From NCBI GenBank assembly GCA_008015095.1, contig SSEV01000099.1:1-47563 (forward strand): a DNA stretch of 47,563 bases, read 5' to 3'. The DNA is from Lysobacteraceae bacterium. Lineage in GTDB: Bacteria; Pseudomonadota; Gammaproteobacteria; Xanthomonadales; Xanthomonadaceae. Below are positions 24,909 to 33,137 of the stretch, in pieces. Both the position numbers and the translations under genes were made by a program. Within the stretch, counting starts at the first letter, position 1. Each line of letters opens with the position of its first letter. Under the pieces are notes generated by a model. That model was given only the letters and a program-made list of their open reading frames with translations, was not told the origin of the DNA and did no database searches.

Positions 24909-26231
24909 TCAACGCTTGGTAATGACGCCCGAGAAATCGACGTCCTGGGCTACGTAGATATTGACCACGGTGCCCTGGTTGATCGTCACGGTCGCCGGGC
25001 GGCTCATCGCCTTAGTGACTGCCTGGTTGGCCAAGCGCTCAAGCGTACGCGCAGTATTGCTTTCGAAAGGCTGGTCGACCACGGTGCCGCCGGGGGTCAC
25101 AGTGCTGGTACCCGGCCCTTTGTCAGCTGCGTAGTACTTGAACGCATCGCTCAGCAGGCTGATGAACAGCGCGGAACTGATCCGGCTGACCCAGTGCGCG
25201 TTGTAATCGCCCGGATGACCCGAACCGCCAAGGTTGTCCACGCCTGGGCTTTCGAGCGCCACATCGATGCCGGTCGGGGTGATCACGCGGTACCAGATAA
25301 CGCCAACGCGCGGGCCGGCGGGTTCGCCTTCGTATTGCCCGGAGACTTTCGAGCCCTTCGGCAGCAACAGATGACGGCCATTGACCGAATACACCGGTTC
25401 GGTGACCACGCAGGACGTGAATCCGGGCAGATCGGTGATGATCCTGGTTTCGAGCACACAACGGATATAGGTGCCTCGCACCAGCAGCGTATCCGGGTTG
25501 TTGAGATACCGGGCGAGATTGACCTTGCTGCCCTTCTGCTGCTGCGACGCCATCGCCATTGCCGCGCCCGAAGGCATACCGCCACCGGCAGCCTGAGCCT
25601 GGGCGGCCTGCAGGTTGCCCAGCATCGCCTGCAGGATCGGATCGTCCTGACGCACATTGCGACCCGGGATATTGCCGCCAGCGCTACCGCCGCCAGCGGA
25701 ATTCATGCCCATCCGGCGTTCGACCAGGGTCGGACCTTGCGGCTCGGCCGGCATTTGCGGCCCCTGGGAAGCGCCATAATTTGAACCGCTGTCGCGATTG
25801 TTGCGCGGCTGGGATTGAGCGACCGGAATCGGATCCGGTGGCGGCAACGGAGGCAGATCCTGCGGCGGCAACTGCTGCGGGTCGGCGGCGATCTGGTCGA
25901 AATCGCCGGCTTGCGCACCAGGAGTCTTGGGAAGATCCGGGATCACGACCTTCTCTTCCCGCGGCTTTTTGGTTTCCTCATCACCGGAGGTCGCGTTCTT
26001 GATGACAACAATGGTCATCAGGATCAGCAACAACACGATGCCTCCGAGGAACATCAGCGCTTTGCGATTCAGCCGCTGCGCCTCGGCAGTCTTCAGCTGC
26101 GGCGCGCTGGCATCGAGATCGGGAGCCTGATCCTGCTGTTGCGCGGAGTAGTACGGATTGCCGGCCTGACGATCGTCGGCCGGGTAATCGCCGGGCTGTC
26201 CCGGATTGTTCGGCGGCAGATTCTGGTTCAC
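24909..26231 (-). CDS. virB10: Type IV secretion core protein VirB10
   Basis: 440 residues. Cytoplasmic N-terminus rich in Pro/Gln, membrane helix (58-78), a long Pro-rich periplasmic linker (about 85-190), then the beta-barrel domain (about 235-440) with KVNLARYLNNPDTLLVRGTYIRCVLET and the antenna helices that cross the outer membrane (about 340-365). It links inner membrane and outer-membrane core (VirB7/9/10). Start overlaps the virB9 stop by ATGA. Confidence 0.95.
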   Translation of the reverse strand: MNQNLPPNNPGQPGDYPADDRQAGNPYYSAQQQDQAPDLDASAPQLKTAEAQRLNRKALMFLGGIVLLLILMTIVVIKNATSGDEETKKPREEKVVIPDLPKTPGAQAGDFDQIAADPQQLPPQDLPPLPPPDPIPVAQSQPRNNRDSGSNYGASQGPQMPAEPQGPTLVERRMGMNSAGGGSAGGNIPGRNVRQDDPILQAMLGNLQAAQAQAAGGGMPSGAAMAMASQQQKGSKVNLARYLNNPDTLLVRGTYIRCVLETRIITDLPGFTSCVVTEPVYSVNGRHLLLPKGSKVSGQYEGEPAGPRVGVIWYRVITPTGIDVALESPGVDNLGGSGHPGDYNAHWVSRISSALFISLLSDAFKYYAADKGPGTSTVTPGGTVVDQPFESNTARTLERLANQAVTKAMSRPATVTINQGTVVNIYVAQDVDFSGVITKR

Positions 26232-27007
26232 TTTTGCTTGTTCCTACGCAGACCGACGACATTCTTCCCGTGGCGGATGACCAGGAAGGGATAGATACCA
26301 TGGACGACAATCGTATTGTTCTCGACCGTCGTATTCACCAGGAAGTCCTCGCCCCCCTCGCGCTCGCGTCCGAACACGGCGGGGAAATCCCCGGTCGGGA
26401 AGCGATTGACGTCGGTGAAGCGGATGTAGGTGAACTGACCGTCGTCGTAGACGTTGACCGGCACCAGCCATTTGTTCTTGGTACGCGTCGAGAAGGCATA
26501 GTCGAAGTAATACAGACGATCCTTGTCGATGCTGGTCTGGATTTCGCTGTCGCGCGGCTTCTTGCCTTCGGCGGCGATGTCGTCCTTGGGCGCGAAACTC
26601 ATCGTGCTCGGGTACACGAACGAGATCTTGTAGTTGACGCCGGCACGTTTGGCCTGCTCGAGCGAAGTCCAATCGGTCGCGACGACCTTCAGTTCGAACA
26701 GATAGGAGTTGGTCGCTGTCCGCACCACCATATTGGTGTCGACGTCGACATTCTTCGGCTTCAGATAGAACACGTTGTCGCGACGGTTCAATTCCCAGCC
26801 GGAACTGAAACCGGTGCTGTAGTGCAGGATGTTCTCGCTCGGGCTGAGCTCGATCTGAGTGGTGATGCCCAGACCGGTGCGCACTTCATAGACGCGATCC
26901 GGCTCGAACTCATACTCGACGATAGCCTGTGCGAATGCCGGGGCGGCCAGCGTCAGGGACGCGACCGACAGCAGGAACGCATAGCAAAAGCGATGCAAGC
27001 GACTCAT
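26228..27007 (-). CDS. virB9: Type IV secretion core protein VirB9
   Basis: 259 residues. Cleavable signal peptide (1-27, ending AAPAFAQA). The N-terminal beta domain carries EFEPDRVYEVRTGLG and SGWELNRRDNVFYLKPK; the C-terminal domain ends with FLVIRHGKNVVGLRR and would bind VirB7. It forms the periplasmic ring of the outer-membrane core complex. ATGA overlaps at both ends with virB8 and virB10. Confidence 0.94.
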   Translation of the reverse strand: MSRLHRFCYAFLLSVASLTLAAPAFAQAIVEYEFEPDRVYEVRTGLGITTQIELSPSENILHYSTGFSSGWELNRRDNVFYLKPKNVDVDTNMVVRTATNSYLFELKVVATDWTSLEQAKRAGVNYKISFVYPSTMSFAPKDDIAAEGKKPRDSEIQTSIDKDRLYYFDYAFSTRTKNKWLVPVNVYDDGQFTYIRFTDVNRFPTGDFPAVFGREREGGEDFLVNTTVENNTIVVHGIYPFLVIRHGKNVVGLRRNKQK

Positions 27008-28113
27008 CGACTGCTTACTCCATTGACTTGATTGGGAGCCGTGCCGGCTGGCGCGGGCGCTGCGGGCACCGTACCACCGGGCATGGCCGGATTCTGCGGT
27101 TGGGTCGTCGGCACGGCGCCAGGCGGCGCACCGAAGTCCGGCGTCGGAGGTGTATTGCCCTGTACCGGATAGGCCTGTCCTGGCACCTGCTGGCCGGGCT
27201 GAACTTGCCCAGGGACGCCAGGTTGCCCTGGAACGCCGGGCTGGCCCGGAACAGGCTGACCATAACCAGGCTGGCCGTAACCAGGTTGTCCATATGCCGG
27301 TTGCCCGTAGACAGGTTGCCCGGCCGGTTGTTGTTGCGTCGACGCGGGATCGCCCGGCTGGCCGATCGGGGCAGAGCCCGAATAATCGTTGTCGACTCGA
27401 TACTCGACCACCTGGAAACCGAGCGGATTGAGAATCCGCTCTTTCTCATCCATTTCGAGATTCGGGTTGTAGGTGAATTCAAGGTTCGCGATCTTGTTGT
27501 CGAGCAGTTTGCTCGCGCCGGTCTTCTTGTCGTAGACGCTGCGCTGGAATCGCACGGTCGCGGTCCTGCGCTGTCCGTCTTGGGCGCTCGGCGATCTCAT
27601 CGCGTCAAGCTGAATACTGAGGATGTTCACGCGCAAGGCCCGTTCTTTGCCGTAGGTCTTGAACGGGCTGTCGAAATTGTTCGGCGCGTGAATCTGGCTA
27701 TAGCCCGCACCGACATTCGGCGAGGACATCAAATGCACCAGTTTCCAGTCCCCGAGGTTCAGCATCGCCACGTCGAACGATTCGCGCGTGTTGACGTAAC
27801 GGGCGACGTGACTGCGATTGATCGCTTCGCTGGAAGTGATGCTGTTTTTGCTGAAGTCGCCGCGCAGGGTCGCGACGGTCGCCACGCCGGTGTAGGCGTC
27901 GGCCATGATCATGTACGGCACCTTCTCCTTGAGCGGCAGCATGTAGAAATAGCCGCCGGCCAGGATCAGTGACATCAGGATCGCGGCGGAAGCCACCATC
28001 CAGGCGCGCTTTTCGCTGCGGCGCGCGAGATCGGCGATGCTGACCTCGAAGTTGACCGACTTGGCGACAGTGCTGTCGATCTGGGGTGAATTTTTAGTCT
28101 TCTTGCCTAACAT
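27004..28113 (-). CDS. virB8: Type IV secretion protein VirB8 with long Gly/Pro/Gln tail
   Basis: 369 residues. A short cytoplasmic N-terminus, one membrane helix (about 39-58) and the NTF2-like VirB8 periplasmic domain (about 72-242, with RSHVARYVNTRESFDV and TYNPNLEMDEKERILNPLGF). Typical VirB8 ends near residue 230-240. Here about 127 more residues follow, with YGQP/GQPG repeats at 266-312 and a Pro/Ala-rich end. The ATG at 28113 has AGG 7 nt upstream and fits the family N-terminus; a longer frame upstream is not supported. Confidence 0.93.
   Translation of the reverse strand: MLGKKTKNSPQIDSTVAKSVNFEVSIADLARRSEKRAWMVASAAILMSLILAGGYFYMLPLKEKVPYMIMADAYTGVATVATLRGDFSKNSITSSEAINRSHVARYVNTRESFDVAMLNLGDWKLVHLMSSPNVGAGYSQIHAPNNFDSPFKTYGKERALRVNILSIQLDAMRSPSAQDGQRRTATVRFQRSVYDKKTGASKLLDNKIANLEFTYNPNLEMDEKERILNPLGFQVVEYRVDNDYSGSAPIGQPGDPASTQQQPAGQPVYGQPAYGQPGYGQPGYGQPVPGQPGVPGQPGVPGQVQPGQQVPGQAYPVQGNTPPTPDFGAPPGAVPTTQPQNPAMPGGTVPAAPAPAGTAPNQVNGVSSR
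27178..27318 (-). repeat. YGQP/GQPG tandem-repeat segment within virB8
   Basis: Codes for residues 266-312 of VirB8: five YGQP-type tetrapeptides, then GVPGQP units. The repetitive DNA could change copy number by slippage without shifting the frame if units are lost in multiples of 3 nt. Confidence 0.7.
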
Positions 28114-28180
28114 TAAAAACCTGTGCTCCGATGTGTTCAGACGTTGACGGGGGCGCTCGAAGCGCAGCCGTTGACCGGGC

Positions 28181-28609
28181 TCACGGTGTGGAACCGCCCT
28201 CTCCGCCCGAGGCGATGCGCACAACGATTTCCTCGCCGCTGACACCGATCGAAACCTGCTGCTCGGCATAAGCCGAATTCAACTGCGACACCGCCTCCTG
28301 CAGGCTTGGAGTACGGATCTCGGCGACCGCGGAGTACAGCGTGTAATCCATCGGATGACGATAGCTCAACACCATATTGGAATCCTTGGCCCAACGCTCG
28401 AGCATCTTCTTGAGCGTGCCGTCCATCGGCGAGGCGTAGAACAGATAGGTGTCCTGCAGAGGGATGGCCTGGGTGGTTTCCGCGAAACGGTTGACGCTCT
28501 TCCAGCGCCCACCGAAATCGGGAGCCGGGCGGGTGGCGCACGCGGCCAGCATGAGGGCTGCCACGAAGACCACGAGGAATTTACAACGGATCAAGATGTT
28601 CTTTTTCAC
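28181..28609 (-). CDS. virB7: T4SS lipoprotein VirB7 with C-terminal N0-like domain
   Basis: 142 residues from a GTG at 28609, close to the 139 of Xanthomonas citri VirB7 and far longer than the 45-65 of classical VirB7. A lipoprotein signal ends in LMLAAC (Cys24). A short linker (GGRWKSVNRF, probably contacting VirB9) precedes a compact domain (about 50-131: MDGTLKKMLERWAKDSNMVLSYRHPMDYTLYSAV) with the pattern of a secretin N0 domain. In X. citri this domain forms an extra ring around the core complex. The short linker after LMLAAC makes other lipoproteins unlikely. Confidence 0.88.
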   Translation of the reverse strand: MKKNILIRCKFLVVFVAALMLAACATRPAPDFGGRWKSVNRFAETTQAIPLQDTYLFYASPMDGTLKKMLERWAKDSNMVLSYRHPMDYTLYSAVAEIRTPSLQEAVSQLNSAYAEQQVSIGVSGEEIVVRIASGGEGGSTP

Positions 28610-29136
28610 GCGCCACCCACAGAAAGATAGGACGAGACGAAGGAAGGAACTGCAGCCCAACGACCAGGTTCGACCGGCCAGGGATCAGCGGAAAGGGGGA
28701 AGCAGAAAGGCACCGTGCCGGAGACACAGGCTCCAGCCTGCGACGACAGGACAAGAACGCCTGATCGACGAATGCGTGGCCACGACAGGCCTGACGAAAT
28801 CCTTGTTGTCACGACAGATCAGGCCCCCTCCTCGCACCGATCATCCGCTGAAGATACGAGCAGTTAGCCCGAAAATCTCACAGCGTCCTTTACGCCAATA
28901 CCGATTCGACCCCCCGGCACCACGCCCGCATAGGCAGGGCCGTCACGAACCGGTGCCGGCAGCCCGGATCGATTCCCTGGCTGCGCGGAGCGAACATAGC
29001 CCGATCCCGTAGGCCGGGTCAAGAAACCGCGTACATCCCCTCAAAAGCGTGACGGCGTCTACATTCTCGGAGGCGGTTTTCGAGGTGATGCCTGGACTCG
29101 GCACCATGGCTCCGCCACGACGACCTGAGACCGATT
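28610..29136. other. Leader and promoter region of the virB7-11 operon
   Basis: 527 nt with no supported gene between lolD (stop 29137) and virB7. A good promoter points toward virB7 at 28993-29022 (listed). That gives a leader of about 375 nt, purine-rich on the plus strand near virB7, with the heptamer CTGTCGT three times on the minus strand (28743-28749, 28782-28788, 28811-28817). No clear terminator or RNA family is recognised. Confidence 0.5.
28993..29022 (-). promoter_or_regulatory. Sigma-70-like promoter toward virB7-11
   Basis: On the minus strand TTGACC (29017-29022) and TATGTT (28993-28998) are separated by 18 nt. It is the best -35/-10 pair in the gap between lolD and virB7. Confidence 0.55.
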
Positions 29137-29820
29137 TCAAGCGACCCGCCGGAGGCTGCCCTCGTGCAGTTCAAGCACCCGGTCCAACCGGCGCGCCAAC
29201 TCGCGATCGTGCGTCACCACTACGAGACTGGTGCGATGTTCGCGATTGAGTTGCAGCATCAATTCGAAAACATTCGACGCTGTCTTTTGATCGAGGTTGC
29301 CGGTCGGCTCGTCGCCGAGCACGCAGGCCGGTCGGTTCACCAACGCGCGCGCGACCGCCGTGCGTTGACGTTCGCCGCCGGATAATTCGCCGGGCTTGTG
29401 ATCGAGCCGATGTCCGAGCCCGACCAACTGCAGCAGCGCGGCCGCACGCGTTCTGGCCTCGATCACCGTTGCGCCGCTCATCAACACCGGCATCATCACG
29501 TTCTCCAGGGCGCTGAATTCAGGCAGCAGATGATGGAACTGGTACACGAAACCGAGCGCGCGATTGCGCAACCGCCCACGTTCGGCATCCGAAAGCGCGC
29601 TCATCTTCCGTCCGGTCACATAGACCTCGCCCACGCTCGGCATGTCCAATCCACCAAGCAGATGCAGCAACGTACTCTTGCCAGCGCCGGAAGCGCCGAC
29701 GATCGCCACGGTTTCGCCGGGCTCGACGACCAGATCAAGGCCATCAAATACCGGCGTGCGCAATGCGCCTTCGGCATAGGTCTTGCCCAATCGCTCGCAG
29801 CGGATCACAGGCTCACTCAT
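29137..29820 (-). CDS. lolD: Lipoprotein-releasing ABC transporter ATPase LolD
   Basis: 227 residues. Walker [10 protein letters not shown] (about 42-50), Q loop with [19 protein letters not shown] (the LolD-type sequence), signature [15 protein letters not shown] and Walker [13 protein letters not shown]. It energises extraction of outer-membrane lipoproteins from the inner membrane for LolA. Overlaps the lolC/E gene by 8 nt and ends the long minus-strand sdh-lol gene series. Confidence 0.95.
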   Translation of the reverse strand: MSEPVIRCERLGKTYAEGALRTPVFDGLDLVVEPGETVAIVGASGAGKSTLLHLLGGLDMPSVGEVYVTGRKMSALSDAERGRLRNRALGFVYQFHHLLPEFSALENVMMPVLMSGATVIEARTRAAALLQLVGLGHRLDHKPGELSGGERQRTAVARALVNRPACVLGDEPTGNLDQKTASNVFELMLQLNREHRTSLVVVTHDRELARRLDRVLELHEGSLRRVA

Positions 29821-31063
29821 AGCGCAAAGCCTCGGCAGGCGCCGTGCGAGCGGCTCGCCAAGCGGGATATAGCGTCGCCAGGAATGACATGCCCAGCGCG
29901 ATCAGCGCAACCGTGCCGACATCACCCGATTTCAGTTCGGTCGGCAGGCCGGTGATGTAATAGACGTCCCCCGGGATCAACACGATATCGAACAACCTTT
30001 CGATCGCCTTGAGGATGTTTTCGAGATTGTCGGTGAGCAGGATTCCGCCGACCACACCGGCCATGGTGCCGATGACTCCGATCAGCGAGCCCTGAACCAT
30101 GAATACCCGCATCACGCCGTGCGGCGTCAGCCCGAGCGTGCGCAGGATGGCGATATCGGCCTGTTTGTCGGTCACCAACATCACCTGCGAATTCACCAAG
30201 GTGAATGCGCCCATCACGATGATCAACGACAGCAGGATCGCCATCATGGTCTTTTCGAGTTTGAGCGCACGAAACATATTGGCGTTGTCGCGGGTCCAGT
30301 CGCTGACGCGATGCAGACCGTCCACGCGCCTGACCAGTTCGCTGGCGGCGTCCCATGCCTGATCCATATCGCGCAATTTCAGGCGCACACCGGTCACGCC
30401 TTCGCCGGTGCGCAACAGTCGCTGCGCGTCCGCCAGATGGATCACGGCCAGGTGACGGTCGAAGTCCTGATGTCCCGCCTCGAACATGCCGCTCACGGTG
30501 AAGCGTTTGAATTGCGGAACCATGCCCATCGGCGTGCTACGCGACTCGGAGGTGATCACCACCACCGTGTCGCCGACGCTGACCCCTAGCCACAGCGCCA
30601 GTTCCCGGCCGAGGACGATATTGAACGCCCCCGGCTCAAGCGATGCGAGGCGGGTGCCCCCGACCATCTTTTCTGCGATCAGCGAAACTTCGCCTTCACG
30701 GGTCGGGTCAACGCCACGCAACAACGCCCCCTCTTCTCTCGGCCCCTTGAGCATGACCGGGCGTTCGATGTACGGAGCCGCGCCCACGATGCGTGGATCG
30801 AGCCGGGCTTCGTCGACCAGAGGTTTCCACGTCGCCAAGGGTTCGCCGCTGACAGAGGTGATCGTGGCGTGCGCGGCCATCTGCAGCATCCGATCGCGGA
30901 TCTCGCGTTGGAAGCCGCTCATCACCGCCAAGGTCGTGATCAGCGCGGCCACCCCGAGCGCGATGCTCAGCATCGACGCGAATGAGATGAAGGAGATGAA
31001 ACCGTTGCGGCGCTTTGCGCGGAGATAACGCAAGCCGATGGCGGCGGAGATAGGTTTGAACAT
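29813..31063 (-). CDS. lolC: Lipoprotein-releasing ABC transporter permease (LolC/LolE family)
   Basis: 416 residues. First membrane helix at about 25-48, large periplasmic domain (about 50-265, with LRGVDP), then three helices at the C-terminus (272-300, 318-345, 375-400). [27 protein letters not shown] is the family start. Only one permease gene is present with lolD, so it may form a homodimer (LolF-like), or the partner lies elsewhere. Starts 24 nt after the ygfX-like gene. Confidence 0.92.
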   Translation of the reverse strand: MFKPISAAIGLRYLRAKRRNGFISFISFASMLSIALGVAALITTLAVMSGFQREIRDRMLQMAAHATITSVSGEPLATWKPLVDEARLDPRIVGAAPYIERPVMLKGPREEGALLRGVDPTREGEVSLIAEKMVGGTRLASLEPGAFNIVLGRELALWLGVSVGDTVVVITSESRSTPMGMVPQFKRFTVSGMFEAGHQDFDRHLAVIHLADAQRLLRTGEGVTGVRLKLRDMDQAWDAASELVRRVDGLHRVSDWTRDNANMFRALKLEKTMMAILLSLIIVMGAFTLVNSQVMLVTDKQADIAILRTLGLTPHGVMRVFMVQGSLIGVIGTMAGVVGGILLTDNLENILKAIERLFDIVLIPGDVYYITGLPTELKSGDVGTVALIALGMSFLATLYPAWRAARTAPAEALRYE

Positions 31064-31087
31064 GAGCGGCGGACGGCGGATTGGCGG

Positions 31088-31525
31088 CTATGGTGCCATC
31101 GGCCCGCCCTCGCGGACAGCGTCGAGCGCGGAAGCGGCCAGCCGGAGTTCACGTCGGGTCCGGGCGTCCAGAACATCGGGCCAGACACTGCGACGCTGCC
31201 GCCGTCCGCCCGCATCCGACCACGACAGGAAGAGCAGCGGCCCGCGCCAATCGATCGCGAAGCCGTGGACGGGGCGGCCAGAAACCGTCGCACCGGATTG
31301 CGGATCGACCGTGAGTTGCAGGTTTGGGCGTCGCGCCTCGCGTATGGAAAGCCATAGCCCCCACACGCAGGCGACGACCGCCAGAGGCCAGGCGATCCAC
31401 GCCGGCATCTCCGAACGCAACACTGAAAACGGCGCCAATGCCGCCAACGCCACCATGGCGCCGATCAGCCAGCGCGATGGCCGCAGTTCAAATCGGCAGG
31501 GCGCGGATACGGTCGACGAGTGCAT
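31088..31525 (-). CDS. YgfX/CptA-like inner membrane protein
   Basis: 145 residues. Two adjacent hydrophobic helices (about 17-50) at the N-terminus, then a soluble domain with [34 protein letters not shown]. This layout and its position directly after sdhE, overlapping it by 38 nt, match the E. coli ygfY(sdhE)-ygfX pair. YgfX (CptA) has been proposed as a toxin acting on MreB/FtsZ and as a partner of the flavinylation factor; the role is debated. Assignment rests on topology and synteny more than on motifs. Confidence 0.65.
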   Translation of the reverse strand: MHSSTVSAPCRFELRPSRWLIGAMVALAALAPFSVLRSEMPAWIAWPLAVVACVWGLWLSIREARRPNLQLTVDPQSGATVSGRPVHGFAIDWRGPLLFLSWSDAGGRRQRRSVWPDVLDARTRRELRLAASALDAVREGGPMAP

Positions 31526-31763
31526 GAAGGTCCGGATCGTCAGGAATGTCGTCGCCCAGGAACCAGCGCCAAAGCCGGTCATCCTCGCAGGCGATGAGTC
31601 TTTCAAAAACGACGCGATCGGCCGGCGACGCATCCCCCCAAACGCGGTCGAGGTAGCGCCCGAATAGCTGGTCCAGTTCGCGCATGCCGCGGCGGCATCG
31701 CCAGCGCAACCGCTGCAGATCCACGGAATCACGGTCGCTGCTGGAGGGCGTGGAATCGTTCAT
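31488..31763 (-). CDS. sdhE: FAD assembly factor SdhE
   Basis: 91 residues. The RGxxE motif essential for flavinylation is at residues 25-29 (RRGMRELD), followed by [24 protein letters not shown], the usual SdhE core. It promotes covalent attachment of FAD to SdhA, encoded 1.4 kb upstream in the same series. The ATG at 31763 overlaps the MAPEG stop (ATGA). A 30-residue acidic/Ser-rich N-terminus is a little longer than in E. coli. Confidence 0.92.
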   Translation of the reverse strand: MNDSTPSSSDRDSVDLQRLRWRCRRGMRELDQLFGRYLDRVWGDASPADRVVFERLIACEDDRLWRWFLGDDIPDDPDLHALVDRIRALPI

Positions 31764-32188
31764 GCGGCGTGCCCGATCAATACACCGTATCCGAGGCTGC
31801 CCCATAGCGCGATCAGCGCCAGTGCGCCGAGCAGGAACGCGCGAAACCGATGCATCACCTTGTTGTAAGTGCAATGGATCGCGCTATGCGCGATCCGGGC
31901 GATCACGAACAGCCATGCCAAGCCCAGCGTGACCGGCGTCGCCTGATCGGTCAAAGCAGCCATGACCAACGCGAAGTAGAACAATACCGGCAGTTCAAAC
32001 AGGTTGCGGAAATTATCCGCAGCGGACGAATCGGTGAGCTTCTGCGCGGATTGGGCCGAAGTCGCCACCGCCTGGGGATGGATGCGGTCGCGTTTCATCT
32101 GGGCGATTCGCCGGTAGTACATCACGAACATCACCACGAAGGTGAGCGCCGCCATGGCGAGCCCGGGAAGAAAAATCACATGCCGCAT
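31760..32188 (-). CDS. MAPEG family membrane protein
   Basis: 142 residues with four membrane helices (about 5-25, 60-85, 88-105, 118-138) and the MAPEG pattern [12 protein letters not shown] and [18 protein letters not shown]. Eukaryotic members conjugate glutathione or process eicosanoids; bacterial ones are poorly characterised. It is placed 46 nt after sdhB and coupled to sdhE by ATGA, an insertion inside the complex II assembly genes. Confidence 0.85.
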   Translation of the reverse strand: MRHVIFLPGLAMAALTFVVMFVMYYRRIAQMKRDRIHPQAVATSAQSAQKLTDSSAADNFRNLFELPVLFYFALVMAALTDQATPVTLGLAWLFVIARIAHSAIHCTYNKVMHRFRAFLLGALALIALWGSLGYGVLIGHAA

Positions 32189-32234
32189 GGCGCATTCCTC
32201 GTTGAGGCCGGGGGCGCGGCTGACCGTTACGCCA

Positions 32235-33020
32235 TCAGACTTGACGCGCCAGCATCAGCTTCTTGATCTCACCGATCGCTTGGGCTGGGTTCAATCCCTT
32301 CGGGCAGGTCCGCGCGCAGTTCATGATGGTGTGGCAACGATAGAGCTTGAACGGGTCTTCGAGATCGTCCAGGCGGGCCCCGGTGTCCTCGTCGCGCGAA
32401 TCGATGATCCAGCGATAGGCCTGAAGCAGGATCGCCGGACCCAGATAGCGGTCGCCGTTCCACCAATAGCTCGGACAACTGGTGCTGCAGCAAGCGCACA
32501 GGATGCACTCGTAGAGGCCGTCGAGTTTGGCGCGATCGGCTTCCGATTGCAGCCGTTCCTTATCCGGCGGCGCCGGGGTCTGGGTGCGTATCCATGGGCG
32601 GATCGAAGCGTATTGCGCATAGAAATGCGTCAGGTCCGGCACCAGATCCTTGATCACCGGCATATGCGGCAGAGGGTAGATCGGCACTTCCTTCTTGCCA
32701 CAGTCTTCGATCGCCTTGGTGCAGGCCAGGGTGTTGGTGCCGTCGATGTTCATCGCGCACGAACCGCAGATGCCCTCACGGCAGGAACGGCGGAAAGTAA
32801 GCGTCGGATCGATCTCGTTCTTGATCTTGATCAGCGCGTCCAGAACCATCGGACCGCAAGTGTCCAGATCGATCTCGTACACGTCGGTGCGCGGATTCTC
32901 GTCATCGTCCGGGCTCCAGCGGTAGACCTTGAACTCGCGCACGCGTTTCGCACCGGCCGGCGCGGAGAAGCGCTTGCCCTTGTGCACCTTGGAATTCTTC
33001 GGAAGGGTGAACTCGGCCAT
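32235..33020 (-). CDS. sdhB: Succinate dehydrogenase iron-sulfur subunit SdhB
   Basis: 261 residues. The [2Fe-2S] cluster ligands are in [12 protein letters not shown] with the fourth Cys at 100; the [4Fe-4S] and [3Fe-4S] sites are in [12 protein letters not shown] and [17 protein letters not shown]. It passes electrons from SdhA FAD to ubiquinone in the membrane arm. It is separated from sdhA by 117 nt that hold a REP-like repeat. Confidence 0.97.
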   Translation of the reverse strand: MAEFTLPKNSKVHKGKRFSAPAGAKRVREFKVYRWSPDDDENPRTDVYEIDLDTCGPMVLDALIKIKNEIDPTLTFRRSCREGICGSCAMNIDGTNTLACTKAIEDCGKKEVPIYPLPHMPVIKDLVPDLTHFYAQYASIRPWIRTQTPAPPDKERLQSEADRAKLDGLYECILCACCSTSCPSYWWNGDRYLGPAILLQAYRWIIDSRDEDTGARLDDLEDPFKLYRCHTIMNCARTCPKGLNPAQAIGEIKKLMLARQV

Positions 33021-33058
33021 CGAATGGTTGTTCCTGCTGCCTCGCCGTCAACCGGCGG

Positions 33059-33136
33059 TTGTAGGAGCGGCCTCAGCCGCGATGATCGACGCAGACGCGA
33101 ACTTGGTCGGCACCACGGCTGTCATCGCTCCTGCGG
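33059..33136. repeat. REP-like palindromic repeat between sdhA and sdhB
   Basis: Begins TTGTAGGAGCGGCCTCAGCC and ends with CGCTCCTGCGG, so the two ends are inverted copies (TAGGAGCG and CGCTCCTG). The first part closely resembles the TGTAGGAGCGGCTTCAGCCGC element that is scattered through Xanthomonadaceae and Pseudomonas genomes (from memory, not searched). On transcription it would fold into a long imperfect hairpin between the two coding regions. Confidence 0.65.
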
Positions 33137-33137
33137 A

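Noticed and set aside
28743-28817. Pho-box-like CTGTCGT copies before virB7
   Set aside because: The copies are 39 and 29 nt apart, not 11, so they do not form a Pho box; kept only as a repeat observation.
29813-31063. Missing second Lol permease as gene loss
   Set aside because: A single LolC/E-type permease (LolF-like homodimer) is known in other bacteria, so absence of a second gene here is not evidence of loss.
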